This document shows, in pieces, positions 32,937-41,236 of a stretch of DNA of 41,236 bases. Origin of the DNA: Bacillota bacterium (GTDB lineage Bacteria; Bacillota; Clostridia; Acetivibrionales; DSM-1351); assembly GCA_023415305.1 (NCBI GenBank), contig JAEZKZ010000058.1, positions 1 through 41,236 of the forward strand. The letters run 5' to 3'. Under the pieces are notes generated by a model. It had not been told where the DNA came from, did not search any database, and saw nothing but the letters and a program-made list of their open reading frames with translations. A program made the translations under genes and the position numbers. Numbering within the stretch: the first letter of the stretch is position 1; every line of letters starts with the position of its first letter.

Positions 32937-33045
32937 ACTGTCTGAAAGGGTAATTTAAAACTTAACAGATGGCTTGTTTCCATCCAGTTTAATCAGAGTA
33001 GTTTTTGCATTAGACATTGACCAAAGAACTTCTCCCCTTTATCGC

Positions 33046-33750
33046 TTAAAAATAAAATGAAACATATGCTTCTCTAAAATCTTTTTGTGCTGTTCGTGCT
33101 ATCGGTACTCTTCTACCTGTTTTGGTTTTAACTTCACTTTGTGAATATGTATCTATGTTAAATAAATTTACAATATAACTTCTGTGGCATTTGAAAAAAC
33201 CTGCTTCTATACTTAGTTGCTGCTCAAAAATATATAAGGGATCAACAGATTTAAGTGTAATTCCGGATATTAAAGAAATGGTTGTTCCTTTATGTGCTGC
33301 TTCTGCATACTCAATTTCATTAAGATATACCTTTTTATATCCGCCAGTAGTATGTATGACTATGCTGCTTTGTGTCTTTTTCAGTTCTTGAGTCACTTTA
33401 TAGAGTGCTTTGGAAAGCTCAGCATAATCCACAGGCTTTAAAAGATAATCGCTTGCTTCCACCTTATATGAGGCAACGGCAAATTCTTCAGCAGAGGTCA
33501 GAAAAATAATTTTTGTCTTATCGTCAAATTCTCTGATCTCCTTTGCGGTATCAATACCATTCAAAAGCGGCATCACAATATCTAAAAAAATAATATCAAT
33601 GGGCTTACGCTTATTTTCGGTGATTAAATCACCACCGTTGTCAAATATTAAAATTTGTGAAGATATGTCCGAAAGTGATAACCATTTATCTATTTGGGTT
33701 TTTGCTTCATCTATATATACTTTATTATCATCGCATATGGCAATTCTCAT
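33046..33750 (-). CDS. LytTR-family response regulator (AgrA/ComE type)
   Basis: A 234-residue regulator. The receiver domain (about 1-120) begins MRIAICDDNKVY and carries the phospho-acceptor Asp in IIFLDIVMPLLNGID, followed by the switch residues FLTSAEE and LLKPVDY. The C-terminal LytTR DNA-binding domain (about 135-234) includes HTTGGYKKVYLNEIEYAEA and FFKCHRSYIVN. There is no adjacent sensor kinase of the AgrC type and no cysteine-bearing autoinducer peptide gene nearby, so it is an orphan here. The downstream plus-strand glycosyltransferase operon, with an inverted repeat in its leader, is a possible target. Confidence 0.92.
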   Translation of the reverse strand: MRIAICDDNKVYIDEAKTQIDKWLSLSDISSQILIFDNGGDLITENKRKPIDIIFLDIVMPLLNGIDTAKEIREFDDKTKIIFLTSAEEFAVASYKVEASDYLLKPVDYAELSKALYKVTQELKKTQSSIVIHTTGGYKKVYLNEIEYAEAAHKGTTISLISGITLKSVDPLYIFEQQLSIEAGFFKCHRSYIVNLFNIDTYSQSEVKTKTGRRVPIARTAQKDFREAYVSFYF

Positions 33751-33912
33751 AACTCACTGCCCTCCTTGATTCATGAATTATATCATGCCAAACAACACAT
33801 TTCAATGAAGCAGCTACTATGTCTATATGTCTGTCTACTCAACTAAACAATCATTTAAACACAAAAAGCATCTCCTTAATTAACTGAATTTCTATTTTAA
33901 ATCTTATCTCAT

Positions 33913-33930
33913 TACCGTTCACTCCCGGTA
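33913..33930. promoter_or_regulatory. Short inverted repeat upstream of the glycosyltransferase operon
   Basis: TACCG (33913-33917) and CGGTA (33926-33930) flank TTCACTCC. The TACCGTTCA half vaguely resembles LytTR half-sites, and the site lies about 90 bp before ATG 34022, between that operon and the LytTR regulator gene. The operator role is speculative. Confidence 0.3.
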
Positions 33931-34021
33931 GTCGACATTTGAGTCCAATAATATAGAAAAAGAGCGAATTTTATGTTAATATGTTCTATTATAAATGAAG
34001 TTATGTAAACGGGAGTTTGTT

Positions 34022-35479
34022 ATGCAAGGGACTAAGCTATCAGCAATTTCATATATTATTTTAATTGGGGCATCTACTTTATTTATGCTGTTTTTTTCGT
34101 ACAACACAAGCCCTCTTTTTGAATATATTGGCGTAGACAGCGGTATGTACCTTGTTATGGGCAAGGCAATGGCACATGGTGAAACGCTTTATGCAGGTCT
34201 TTTTGACCACAAAGGCCCAATTATTTTCTTTTTTAACATGCTTTCGCAGCTTTTGATTGACGGAACAATTGGAGTATGGTTTACAGAACTTATACTTTTG
34301 ATAATTTCTTCTATATTGATATACAAAATTGCAAACCGCCATATTGGAAATGCTTTATCTTTTTGTGTACCCTTTATCTATATTTGGATAACCGTTACCT
34401 TATTCAACGGTGGAAACTATACCGAGGAATACAGTAATTTCTTTTGTGTAATCTCACTTTATGTTTTCGACAAGTGGCTATGGGACAAAAAGCTGACCTC
34501 ATCAATGCCATACATTCTTGGATTGTGCTTTGCTTTCGCGTTTTTTCTGCGTCCAAATAATGTTGCCTTCATTGTATCGGTTATTCTTTTAATGGGAATT
34601 TATATGCTTATAAAAAGTAGGGAGAAAATAAGAAGTGCCTTAATTTTTGGCTCTTTAGGGATTCTGACTGTGACACTTCCTATAATTATATATCATTTAT
34701 GCACAGGAACACTGTATGATATGTTTTATGCAACTATTTTACATAATATTAAATATTGCGCAACTGGATATGAAAAATTTCGTCTGATTCCAAATGGAAA
34801 CAGTCAGCAGCTTTTGTGCTTTTTCATTGCTTTGGGAATAAGTATTGTTGCCATGTGCACTTGTTATTCAAATGACGAAATTAAAATGGGCAACTTTATC
34901 TTACTTAGCTTACCGCTTATTGCCGCTGCAATATTGATTGGAAGGCATCCTTTTATTTATTATTGGACACTTCTTTCACCTTTGACCGCATATTCTTCAA
35001 TATTTATCATAAAGTATGGAATTAAAATCAAGAAAAAGTCTCTGTCGGTGATTGCCTTGACCTTGATTTTTGCATTGATGTTTACAAACAGCTTTTTGGG
35101 GTCGGATTTAACAAAGAAAAAAAACTATATAACCGAATATAAGCGCAACGTACACGAAATGTATAACCTGATACCAGACGATGAAAAAACCGATTGCTTT
35201 GCTTATAATATGCCTTCAATGTTTATATATGAAGTAAACTTAAATACCCCCTGCAAGTATTTTACTATGCAGACTTGGATGGCTAAAATAAATCCAGATA
35301 TTGCCAAGTATTGTACTGAATATGTAAAGAAAAATAATCCAGAATGGGTTTTATCGCTTTATAATTTTAAACAAGACAATACAAACCCTGAGCTTTCAGA
35401 AATAATAAATACAAGCTATACCCAAGTATTTAACAACAATAGCGGATATCTATATCGGAAGGTGGATAGCTTGCATTGA
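34022..35479 (+). CDS. Polytopic membrane glycosyltransferase, GT-C/GT39-like
   Basis: A 485-residue membrane protein with about 11-13 predicted helices. An early extracytoplasmic loop contains VDSGMYLVMGKAMAHGETLYAGLFDHKGP, matching the Asp-containing catalytic loop and DHKGP motif of ArnT/PMT-like GT-C enzymes, which use polyprenyl-linked sugars outside the membrane. GGGAG with 6 nt spacing selects ATG 34022 over an in-frame ATG at 33995. Its stop overlaps the start of the FAD gene by 3 nt, and a second GT-C gene follows, so the three form a translationally linked operon, probably for wall or surface glycan modification. Donor and acceptor are unknown. Confidence 0.82.
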   Translation: MQGTKLSAISYIILIGASTLFMLFFSYNTSPLFEYIGVDSGMYLVMGKAMAHGETLYAGLFDHKGPIIFFFNMLSQLLIDGTIGVWFTELILLIISSILIYKIANRHIGNALSFCVPFIYIWITVTLFNGGNYTEEYSNFFCVISLYVFDKWLWDKKLTSSMPYILGLCFAFAFFLRPNNVAFIVSVILLMGIYMLIKSREKIRSALIFGSLGILTVTLPIIIYHLCTGTLYDMFYATILHNIKYCATGYEKFRLIPNGNSQQLLCFFIALGISIVAMCTCYSNDEIKMGNFILLSLPLIAAAILIGRHPFIYYWTLLSPLTAYSSIFIIKYGIKIKKKSLSVIALTLIFALMFTNSFLGSDLTKKKNYITEYKRNVHEMYNLIPDDEKTDCFAYNMPSMFIYEVNLNTPCKYFTMQTWMAKINPDIAKYCTEYVKKNNPEWVLSLYNFKQDNTNPELSEIINTSYTQVFNNNSGYLYRKVDSLH

Positions 35480-36897
35480 AAAAAATAACAATTATTGGTG
35501 CAGGTCCAGCAGGGCTTACTGCAGCTTATGAAATTCTAAAAAAAACAGATAAATACCAAGTTACAATTCTCGAGCAAACAGATAGATTAGGCGGAATTGC
35601 CTGTACTGTTCAGCACAATGGGAATTATATGGATTTAGGGGGACATAGATTTTATTCCAAATATAACAACGTAACAAAATGGTGGCACGAAGTTCCCGGC
35701 GTTACTATGCTTAAAAGAGTACGTAAATCTGAAATATATTATAACAGAAAATTTTTTGATTACCCCATAAAAGCAGATTTTAAAAACTTATCTGCACTTG
35801 GCATAAAAGAGCTTGTACTGATTTTTATTGATTACATAAAGGCACAGATTATTAAGAAAGAGGAAAATTCTCTTGAAGACTTTTACATAAACCGCTTCGG
35901 AAGAAGGCTTTATGAGCTTTTCTTCAAATACTATACCGAAAAGGTCTGGGGAATTTCTCCGGACAAAATATCTCCTGATTGGGGCAGTCAGAGAGTAAAA
36001 GGGTTAAGTTTTTTTGAGGTTATTAAGGATAGCCTTAAATCTGCCCTGCACATAAAGGATAATCGAAATACGCAAACCTCGCTGATTGAGGAATTTTACT
36101 ATCCCTCATATGGTCCTGGCGAGCTGTGGACTGCAGTTGCACAAGAAATTGAAAAAATGGGCGGTAAAATCATAAAGAACTGCCGTGTCAGTAAGGTGCA
36201 TACAGAGGAAAATAAAATTGTAGAGGTTTCATATATATGTAACGGCAAAGAAATTTTAGAGTATACAGATATTCTTATATCTTCAATGCCTATTAAAAAC
36301 CTAATTTCAGGTATGGAAAATGTGCCTGATGCTATAAGAAAAATATCAAAGGGTTTAGTTTACCGTGATTTTATAACTGTTGGTGTGCTGGTTAAAGACA
36401 TGAGCATAAAAACCGATGACTGCTGGATATATATGCAGGACAATAGTGTCACAATGGGCAGAATACAGATATTCAATAATTGGTCTGAAAGTCTTGTGAA
36501 AGAACCTGATAAAACAGTATGGCTTGGTCTTGAATACTTTTGTGACAAGGGTGATGACCTTTGGAACAAATCAGATGAAGAAATGGCAGCTTTAGCCGCA
36601 GATGAGCTTGTCAGTACTGGAATTATTTCAGATAAGAGTAGCATTGTAGACACACATATAGAAAGACTTGAAAAGGCATATCCTGCATATTTTGGAGCCT
36701 ACGAAAATATGCAGGATATCAGGGATTTTCTGGACAGCTTTAAAAATCTGTACTGCATAGGCAGAAACGGACAACACCGCTATAACAATATGGATCACTC
36801 AATGCTGACGGCTTTTGAATGTGTGAAAAATATTAATGTGGATTCTGAATGCAAGGATAATATTTGGAAGGTAAATACTGAAAAGGAATATAATTAA
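35476..36897 (+). CDS. FAD-dependent oxidoreductase (COG1232/UDP-galactopyranose-mutase-like)
   Basis: A 473-residue flavoprotein. The dinucleotide fold IIGAGPAGLTAAYEI is at the N-terminus, followed by LEQTDRLGGI and DLGGHRFYSK as in protoporphyrinogen-oxidase-like and mutase-like enzymes of polysaccharide loci. The C-terminal FAD-contacting segment reads YCIGRNGQHRYNNMDHS. It starts with TTG 35476, overlapping the previous stop (TTGA), with AAGGTGGA upstream. Between two GT-C glycosyltransferases it probably modifies a sugar donor, but redox desaturation of a lipid carrier is an alternative. No membrane segments are visible. Confidence 0.85.
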   Translation: MKKITIIGAGPAGLTAAYEILKKTDKYQVTILEQTDRLGGIACTVQHNGNYMDLGGHRFYSKYNNVTKWWHEVPGVTMLKRVRKSEIYYNRKFFDYPIKADFKNLSALGIKELVLIFIDYIKAQIIKKEENSLEDFYINRFGRRLYELFFKYYTEKVWGISPDKISPDWGSQRVKGLSFFEVIKDSLKSALHIKDNRNTQTSLIEEFYYPSYGPGELWTAVAQEIEKMGGKIIKNCRVSKVHTEENKIVEVSYICNGKEILEYTDILISSMPIKNLISGMENVPDAIRKISKGLVYRDFITVGVLVKDMSIKTDDCWIYMQDNSVTMGRIQIFNNWSESLVKEPDKTVWLGLEYFCDKGDDLWNKSDEEMAALAADELVSTGIISDKSSIVDTHIERLEKAYPAYFGAYENMQDIRDFLDSFKNLYCIGRNGQHRYNNMDHSMLTAFECVKNINVDSECKDNIWKVNTEKEYN

Positions 36898-38346
36898 ATG
36901 ATTAATTTGTTATCTGAGAAAAGAAACAACTTAATAAAAGTTATTGCTTTAGGCATATCCCTTCTTGTGGTATATGTTCTGGTATATATGCTTAACCTTG
37001 AAAACAGTGTGCAAGGCGTTATGTTATTCCTCATTATTTCAGCGGCTTTAATGGGCGGCTACAACCTATGCCAAAAATTTGACTCAGAAATGCTGGTAAA
37101 ATACATACTATTTATCGGCTTTGTGATGAGAATAGGCTATATGCTCTACACACCCTGTACCTTAAGACCCCACGATTTAAAGGCTATTTCCATAGATTCT
37201 GATGGGCACGCCGCATACATACTGAATATTCTTTATGGACATTTGCCAATGAGCAACGAGGGACAATTCTATCATCCGCCTCTTTATCATATTTTAAGCG
37301 GAATTGTTATTTTTCTGCTTAAACCCATTTTGCATTTAACCAATGAAATAGACATCATAAACTGCGCTAGGCTTGTTTCCTGCTTCTTCTCCTGCATAAC
37401 TCTTTACTGTGTAAAGTCTCTTTGTGCAGAGCTTAAAACAAATAAGCCTATTCCTCTATCGCTGGTTGCCTTTTTGCCTAACTTCTATCTTATGGGCGGG
37501 CGGGTAAATAACGATGCTATGGCAGTGTTTTTTATGACAATGATTTTGCTATTTAGTATTAGATGGTATAAAAATCAAAGCAGAAAAAATACTGTTATCC
37601 TCGCCATTTCCTTCGGGCTTGGAATGATGTCAAAAATGTCGGTTGCAGTATTTGCAATACCCACAGGTCTAATGATGATATCTGTTCTGGCAAAAAGTAT
37701 TAAAAACCATCAACTGCTTAAAACAATTAAAAGTTTGTGTCTTTTTGCAGCAGTAAGTATACCTCTAGGTCTTGCTTATCCAATACGGAATATGATTTTG
37801 TTTAATCAACCGATTAATTATGTGTTTGATGTTGGCAGCGCAGGATTTGCATCACAAAATTATTCATATGTACAAAGGTTTCTAACGTTTCCTATAACAA
37901 AGATATTTAGCCCTTTATATAACAATGTGAATACCGATTATAACCTTTGGATGTATCTATTAAAGGGCGGCTTGTTCGGAGAATTTCGGTTTAATATTGC
38001 AGTTGCTATACCTACTATAATGCTTTTTATATATGCACTAATTAGCATTTATATGATTATATCGGTGATTAGCTCCTTAAAGGAAAAGGATGAAAACATA
38101 ATTTACCTTGTGCTATCTGCAACAGTGCTTGTAATATCGTATATATACTTTAACATAAAGTACCCCTATGGTTGCACAATGGATTTTAGGTATGTTGCAC
38201 TTGTGTTTATTATAAACGCACTTCTTTTTGGAAGGTTTATTGACAAGAATAAAGATAAAAAGCGCGGCAAAGTGTTTTACCGTATATCGGCTGGAACAGT
38301 TTTAACATTTTCACTTTTGTCAGTATATATGTTTTGTGTGATTTAA
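36898..38346 (+). CDS. Second polytopic glycosyltransferase, GT-C/PMT-like
   Basis: A 482-residue protein with about 11-12 membrane helices. The first extracytoplasmic loop holds SIDSDGHAAYILNILYG and a YHPPLYHILSG motif; Asp and HPPLYH residues here are typical of dolichyl/undecaprenyl-phosphate-sugar transferases of the PMT-like group. ATG 36898 directly follows the FAD gene stop (TAA-ATG), so translation is coupled. It is more like eukaryote-type PMT relatives than the first GT in this operon, so the two probably act on different steps. The sugar and acceptor are not identifiable. Confidence 0.82.
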   Translation: MINLLSEKRNNLIKVIALGISLLVVYVLVYMLNLENSVQGVMLFLIISAALMGGYNLCQKFDSEMLVKYILFIGFVMRIGYMLYTPCTLRPHDLKAISIDSDGHAAYILNILYGHLPMSNEGQFYHPPLYHILSGIVIFLLKPILHLTNEIDIINCARLVSCFFSCITLYCVKSLCAELKTNKPIPLSLVAFLPNFYLMGGRVNNDAMAVFFMTMILLFSIRWYKNQSRKNTVILAISFGLGMMSKMSVAVFAIPTGLMMISVLAKSIKNHQLLKTIKSLCLFAAVSIPLGLAYPIRNMILFNQPINYVFDVGSAGFASQNYSYVQRFLTFPITKIFSPLYNNVNTDYNLWMYLLKGGLFGEFRFNIAVAIPTIMLFIYALISIYMIISVISSLKEKDENIIYLVLSATVLVISYIYFNIKYPYGCTMDFRYVALVFIINALLFGRFIDKNKDKKRGKVFYRISAGTVLTFSLLSVYMFCVI

Positions 38347-38352
38347 AATTTT

Positions 38353-38380
38353 TTGACTTAAATTTACCAATAGGTAAATT
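38353..38380 (+). promoter_or_regulatory. TTGACT box with adjoining inverted repeat upstream of the surface protein gene
   Basis: TTGACT (38353-38358) is followed by AATTTACC-AATA-GGTAAATT (38361-38380), a perfect 8-bp repeat. A TATATA lies 25 bp beyond TTGACT, too far for a standard promoter, so the repeat may be an operator that alters promoter geometry, or the true -10 is the AAATTA inside it. Confidence 0.4.
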
Positions 38381-38417
38381 AAGTATATAACAAAACTTTT
38401 TTAGGAGGAAAGTATAA

Positions 38418-41048
38418 ATGAGACCATTTTCAAAACAACTTTCGTGGCTACTTGCCTTTGTACTTATTTTAACAAGCATAGTATCCACAGGCATTCCAGT
38501 TTACGCAGAGGAAACTGATACAATTAATATTGATACTAATACCGATCAGGTAATTGTTGCAGGAACTAAATTACAATTTTACGGCTTTGGCTCTGCACGC
38601 ATCAATTATTATGAATCTGCTGATTCAAATACTGTTTTGTACGAAGACACATATGCAGAAAAAATTGGCATTGATGAGATTGCCGTAAAACCATATGCAT
38701 GGCATGTATCATTTGAAAAAGAGGTACAAGGGGACAACTCGTATACAATGAATCCTAGTACATATTATTTCAAAGCATATCCAGATACTTCTCTAGAAAA
38801 TGTACCTGTAAATACTAAAATGACTTTACCTGAGGGTACAACTCTTACAGGTACAACTCCTACAAGTACAACTACTACAGGTTCAGCCATCAATGTAAGC
38901 ATTTATGTAGGAGACACAAAACTAAAAGATTATAATGAAACATCTTCTTCTTTTACACTTCCTTCCCCATCACAACTCCGTTCGGATGTAGGTGAAGAAA
39001 TGTTTGATCAATTTTTGTATGACTATAATTTCCCTGATTTAACAAAGCTTTTTTATAACGTTGAGCTTACAGAAAAAAGTGCAACTTCATTGAGCTTGAA
39101 ACTAACTCTTGTTCCGACTGTAGAAGTGACCTTTAATGAATACCATGGTACACCTGATTTGTCTGATATACTAATGTACGCAACACCAAAGGCTCCAATT
39201 GATAGTACAAAGTTACCACAAGTTTCGTTGGATGGCATAGATTTTTATGGCTGGAAGATTACCGGTAGTAACGACTATGCATATAAAACAGATGGTTCAC
39301 CTGTCAAAGCAAGCGTAAATAATGCATGTGAACTTAAAGCTATGTATAAGGAGCCAAATCCAACATTTAAGCTCGATATAGCCAACGAAAAAATAATAAA
39401 TCTTTTACCTGGCAGAACTTACGAATATCCAAGATATTCATGGAGTACATATTATATTAGTGAAGTAGTTGCAAACGCTAACGGTGAAATTGAATATAGC
39501 GATTTATCTAATTTAAATGGACAGTTCCGTTTAACTTCAAGGGATAATAGCTGTTTTATAAATTCGGATTTTGTTTCTCTCAAACACAATACGCCAAATA
39601 AGCCAGTGACACGAAATACAGCAACAACTGCAGAGGTTACAAATAAAAATGATTTTACAGGTTGTGAATTTGCTATTAGAGCAACAAGTGATTACAGTGA
39701 TTTAAGTTGGGGAACTTCCTCTACATTCTCAGGACTGATACCAGATACCCAGTATAAAATATATGTTAGGCATGTTGTTGACGAAAATGGTTTTGAAAGC
39801 GATGAAGCTGAATCAGTAGCTTTTAAAACTTCAGCTGTAAAAGTAGTTTCCAACGATGCTCCAAATGGCGTAACTATCGAAGATATCCCGGATCAAAGTC
39901 ACACAGGCAGTGCTATAGAACCGACACTTGCTATAAAAGACGGTGACAAAATACTTGTCCAAGGTACAGATTACACCGTTTCTTACTCAAATAATACCGA
40001 TGTAGGTACAGCAACTGCAACTGTAACCTTTAAGGGTAACTATAGCGGAACTATGACAAAGACCTTCACAATTACTGCTCTCACAAGCTGGCTTGTTTCC
40101 TTTGATGGAAACGGAGGTACAGGAGAAATGTCAACAGTATCAGTAATAGATGGACAGCAGTATATACTTCCAGCTTGCACATTTATAGCTCCTGCAAACA
40201 AGGAATTTAAGGCATGGAATATTGGCGGTACAGAATATGCACCAGGTGCTAATTACATAATTACCACTAATACAACCATTACAGCTGTTTGGAAGGATTT
40301 AGAGAAAGTAAAAACTCCTGCAATTTCACCAAATGGTGGCACATTCAGTGGTTCACAGACTGTCACAATTGTATGTGAAACCTCAGATGCAATAATTTAC
40401 CATACGACAGACGGCACAGTACCTACAGTCGGAAGTACAGTATATTCGGGACCTTTTACAATCAGCAGCTCGGTAACAGTAAAGGCTATAGCAGTTAAAG
40501 GTGGTATGGTTAATAGTGACATTGCTTCTGCAAGCTTTACAAAATATTCATCAAATAGTGGTGGAAGTACTCCTCCCACAAATACTACCCCCGCTGAACC
40601 AACAGATACTACCCCACCAACAAAGGTAGAGCCTAAACCAACTGATAACGCCGAAAATGAACTTGTTTTAACAATTGGTAAAAAAGAAGCCAAAGCTTTT
40701 GGTGAGGAAAAAACAAACGATGTTGCTCCAATTATCAAAAATGACAGAACAATGCTTCCTGCTAGATTTATAGCGGAAAGCCTCGGTGCTGAGGTCATTT
40801 GGAACGGCAAAAAACGAGAAGTCACAATTAAAGGTAAAAATGCAAAAGGTGAAGATATAATCATCCTACTCTATATTGGCTCAGACATTGCTTATATAAA
40901 TGGTAAAGAAGTAAAATTAGACAGTCCTGCTTTTATCGAAAATGGCAGAACATATACCCCAATTGGTTTTATAGCTGAAAACCTTGGTGCTAGTGTTGCA
41001 TGGATTGAAGAAGAACAGAAAATCAAAATTAGAAAGAAAGATAGTTAA
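38418..41048 (+). CDS. Secreted multidomain surface protein with C-terminal copper-amine-oxidase-N-like domain
   Basis: An 876-residue secreted protein with a signal peptide ending about VYAEE. The first 340 residues are unrecognised, with a Thr-rich patch (TLTGTTPTSTTTTGSA). Then come an FN3-like segment (about 395-475), an MBG-type beta repeat (GTDYTVSYSNNTDVGTATATV), a Listeria-Bacteroides repeat-like unit (VSFDGNGGTGEM ... TITAVWKD), a chitobiase C-terminal-like domain (TFSGSQTVTIVCETSDAII), a Pro/Thr linker, and a tandem copper-amine-oxidase N-terminal-like region (about 755-875) with DRTMLPARFIAESLGAEVIW and a GRTYTPIGFIAENLGA copy. AGGAGG precedes ATG 38418. It may be a target of the upstream glycosyltransferases; that link rests on adjacency only. 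Confidence 0.83.
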   Translation: MRPFSKQLSWLLAFVLILTSIVSTGIPVYAEETDTINIDTNTDQVIVAGTKLQFYGFGSARINYYESADSNTVLYEDTYAEKIGIDEIAVKPYAWHVSFEKEVQGDNSYTMNPSTYYFKAYPDTSLENVPVNTKMTLPEGTTLTGTTPTSTTTTGSAINVSIYVGDTKLKDYNETSSSFTLPSPSQLRSDVGEEMFDQFLYDYNFPDLTKLFYNVELTEKSATSLSLKLTLVPTVEVTFNEYHGTPDLSDILMYATPKAPIDSTKLPQVSLDGIDFYGWKITGSNDYAYKTDGSPVKASVNNACELKAMYKEPNPTFKLDIANEKIINLLPGRTYEYPRYSWSTYYISEVVANANGEIEYSDLSNLNGQFRLTSRDNSCFINSDFVSLKHNTPNKPVTRNTATTAEVTNKNDFTGCEFAIRATSDYSDLSWGTSSTFSGLIPDTQYKIYVRHVVDENGFESDEAESVAFKTSAVKVVSNDAPNGVTIEDIPDQSHTGSAIEPTLAIKDGDKILVQGTDYTVSYSNNTDVGTATATVTFKGNYSGTMTKTFTITALTSWLVSFDGNGGTGEMSTVSVIDGQQYILPACTFIAPANKEFKAWNIGGTEYAPGANYIITTNTTITAVWKDLEKVKTPAISPNGGTFSGSQTVTIVCETSDAIIYHTTDGTVPTVGSTVYSGPFTISSSVTVKAIAVKGGMVNSDIASASFTKYSSNSGGSTPPTNTTPAEPTDTTPPTKVEPKPTDNAENELVLTIGKKEAKAFGEEKTNDVAPIIKNDRTMLPARFIAESLGAEVIWNGKKREVTIKGKNAKGEDIIILLYIGSDIAYINGKEVKLDSPAFIENGRTYTPIGFIAENLGASVAWIEEEQKIKIRKKDS

Positions 41049-41085
41049 TTATTACTACTGTTAACAGTAAAACTTTTTAAAGAGG

Positions 41086-41110
41086 CTCAATCAGGAAAAT
41101 ACTGATTGAG
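41086..41110 (+). terminator. Hairpin after the surface protein gene
   Basis: CTCAATCAG (41086-41094) pairs perfectly with CTGATTGAG (41102-41110). No T tract follows, because the insertion sequence appears to start directly after it; the original tail may have been displaced. Confidence 0.6.
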
Positions 41111-41236
41111 GACGCTGTAAAAAATTTTGTGTATGGAACATAGGAAATACTCCTTTTTGGTTAAGAATTTAAGTATTAACCAGAGAGGAGATTTTTTATG
41201 AGTGCTCTACCAAAAGAAGTGATTCAGGAAATAATT
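41111..41236 (+). mobile_element. IS256-family insertion sequence, left end
   Basis: GACGCTGTAAAAAATTTTGTG (about 41111-41131) resembles the terminal inverted repeat of IS256-type elements (GnnnCTGTAAAAAnnTTGTGT), followed by a short leader with AGAGAGGAG and the transposase start. The right end is outside the window, so boundaries and target-site duplication cannot be checked. Confidence 0.75.
41198..41236 (+). CDS. IS256-family transposase, first 13 codons
   Basis: ATG 41198 follows GAGAGGAG and begins MSALPKEVIQEII, matching the usual N-terminus of clostridial IS256 (mutator-type, DDE) transposases. The remainder is outside the window. Confidence 0.75.
   Translation, partial: MSALPKEVIQEII

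Noticed and set aside
32937..33045. Minus-strand reading ending in NAKTTLIKLDGNKPSVKF just after the LytTR regulator, possible signal peptide gene
   Set aside because: No properly spaced ribosome site and no cysteine as expected for a cyclic AgrD-type peptide; upstream frame is closed. Not supported as a gene.
1..41236. CRISPR arrays, tRNA, rRNA or prophage modules
   Set aside because: No regularly spaced repeats, no tRNA-like cloverleaf sequence and no phage structural genes were seen; the only mobile-element gene besides the recombinase is the IS256 start at the right edge.

Overview
The window looks like a chromosomal stretch of an anaerobic, low-GC, spore-forming clostridium, most likely a saccharolytic Ruminiclostridium-type organism. 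Pointers are AT-rich DNA, strong AGGAGG ribosome sites, a GH1 beta-glucosidase, a Spo0E-like phosphatase, a ferredoxin-dependent 2-oxoacid oxidoreductase, a c-di-AMP (ydaO/yuaA) riboswitch and large secreted FN3/PA14/F5-8C proteins. A species close to Ruminiclostridium cellobioparum would fit because that lineage is known to carry hgcAB, but this assignment is inference.

Region 1 (1-14.0 kb) is a metal and thiol island. It holds the end of a beta-glucosidase, then an operon of a MarR regulator, a SAM methyltransferase with a cysteine-rich tail and a small cysteine-rich DUF6485-type protein. Next come copper genes: a DUF2318 protein, an HMA/TauE-like/three-cupredoxin membrane fusion, a 54-residue membrane peptide, a divergent HxlR regulator, the Cu(I) ATPase CopA, a lipoprotein, a CopZ-type chaperone, and an OmpR response regulator with a truncated sensor kinase. 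The kinase is broken at a 23-bp inverted repeat. A scar follows with a GH65 remnant and an apparent acr3 5' fragment. After the scar lies the minus-strand operon marR2-hgcA-hgcB, the mercury methylation gene pair.

Three promoters share one architecture (TTGYAW-N18-TACAAT with an extended TGn -10 and a common core). They drive marR1-methyltransferase-DUF6485, marR2-hgcA-hgcB and the SDR gene at 14250. The two MarR paralogues carry the same Cys-Cys...Cys signature. This suggests a single thiol- or metal-sensing regulon that includes mercury methylation, which is the most notable system here.

Region 2 (14.2-18.1 kb) has the SDR gene facing a split cobalamin-dependent methionine synthase (catalytic protein plus a separate activation-domain protein) with a clear sigma-A promoter. 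Region 3 (18.2-27.5 kb, all minus strand) is cell-surface biology: a lipoprotein, a LysM/M15 peptidoglycan enzyme with an injection-system-like N-terminal motif, a 1145-residue adhesin-like protein, an SH3b-NlpC/P60 hydrolase under a c-di-AMP riboswitch, and a DUF2935 protein. Region 4 (27.7-32.9 kb) has the two subunits of a 2-oxoacid:ferredoxin oxidoreductase, a metallophosphoesterase, a Spo0E-like phosphatase too short for routine calling, and a tyrosine recombinase. Region 5 (33.0-41.2 kb) has an orphan LytTR response regulator, an operon of two GT-C-type membrane glycosyltransferases around an FAD oxidoreductase, a large secreted surface protein, and the left end of an IS256-family insertion sequence running off the window.
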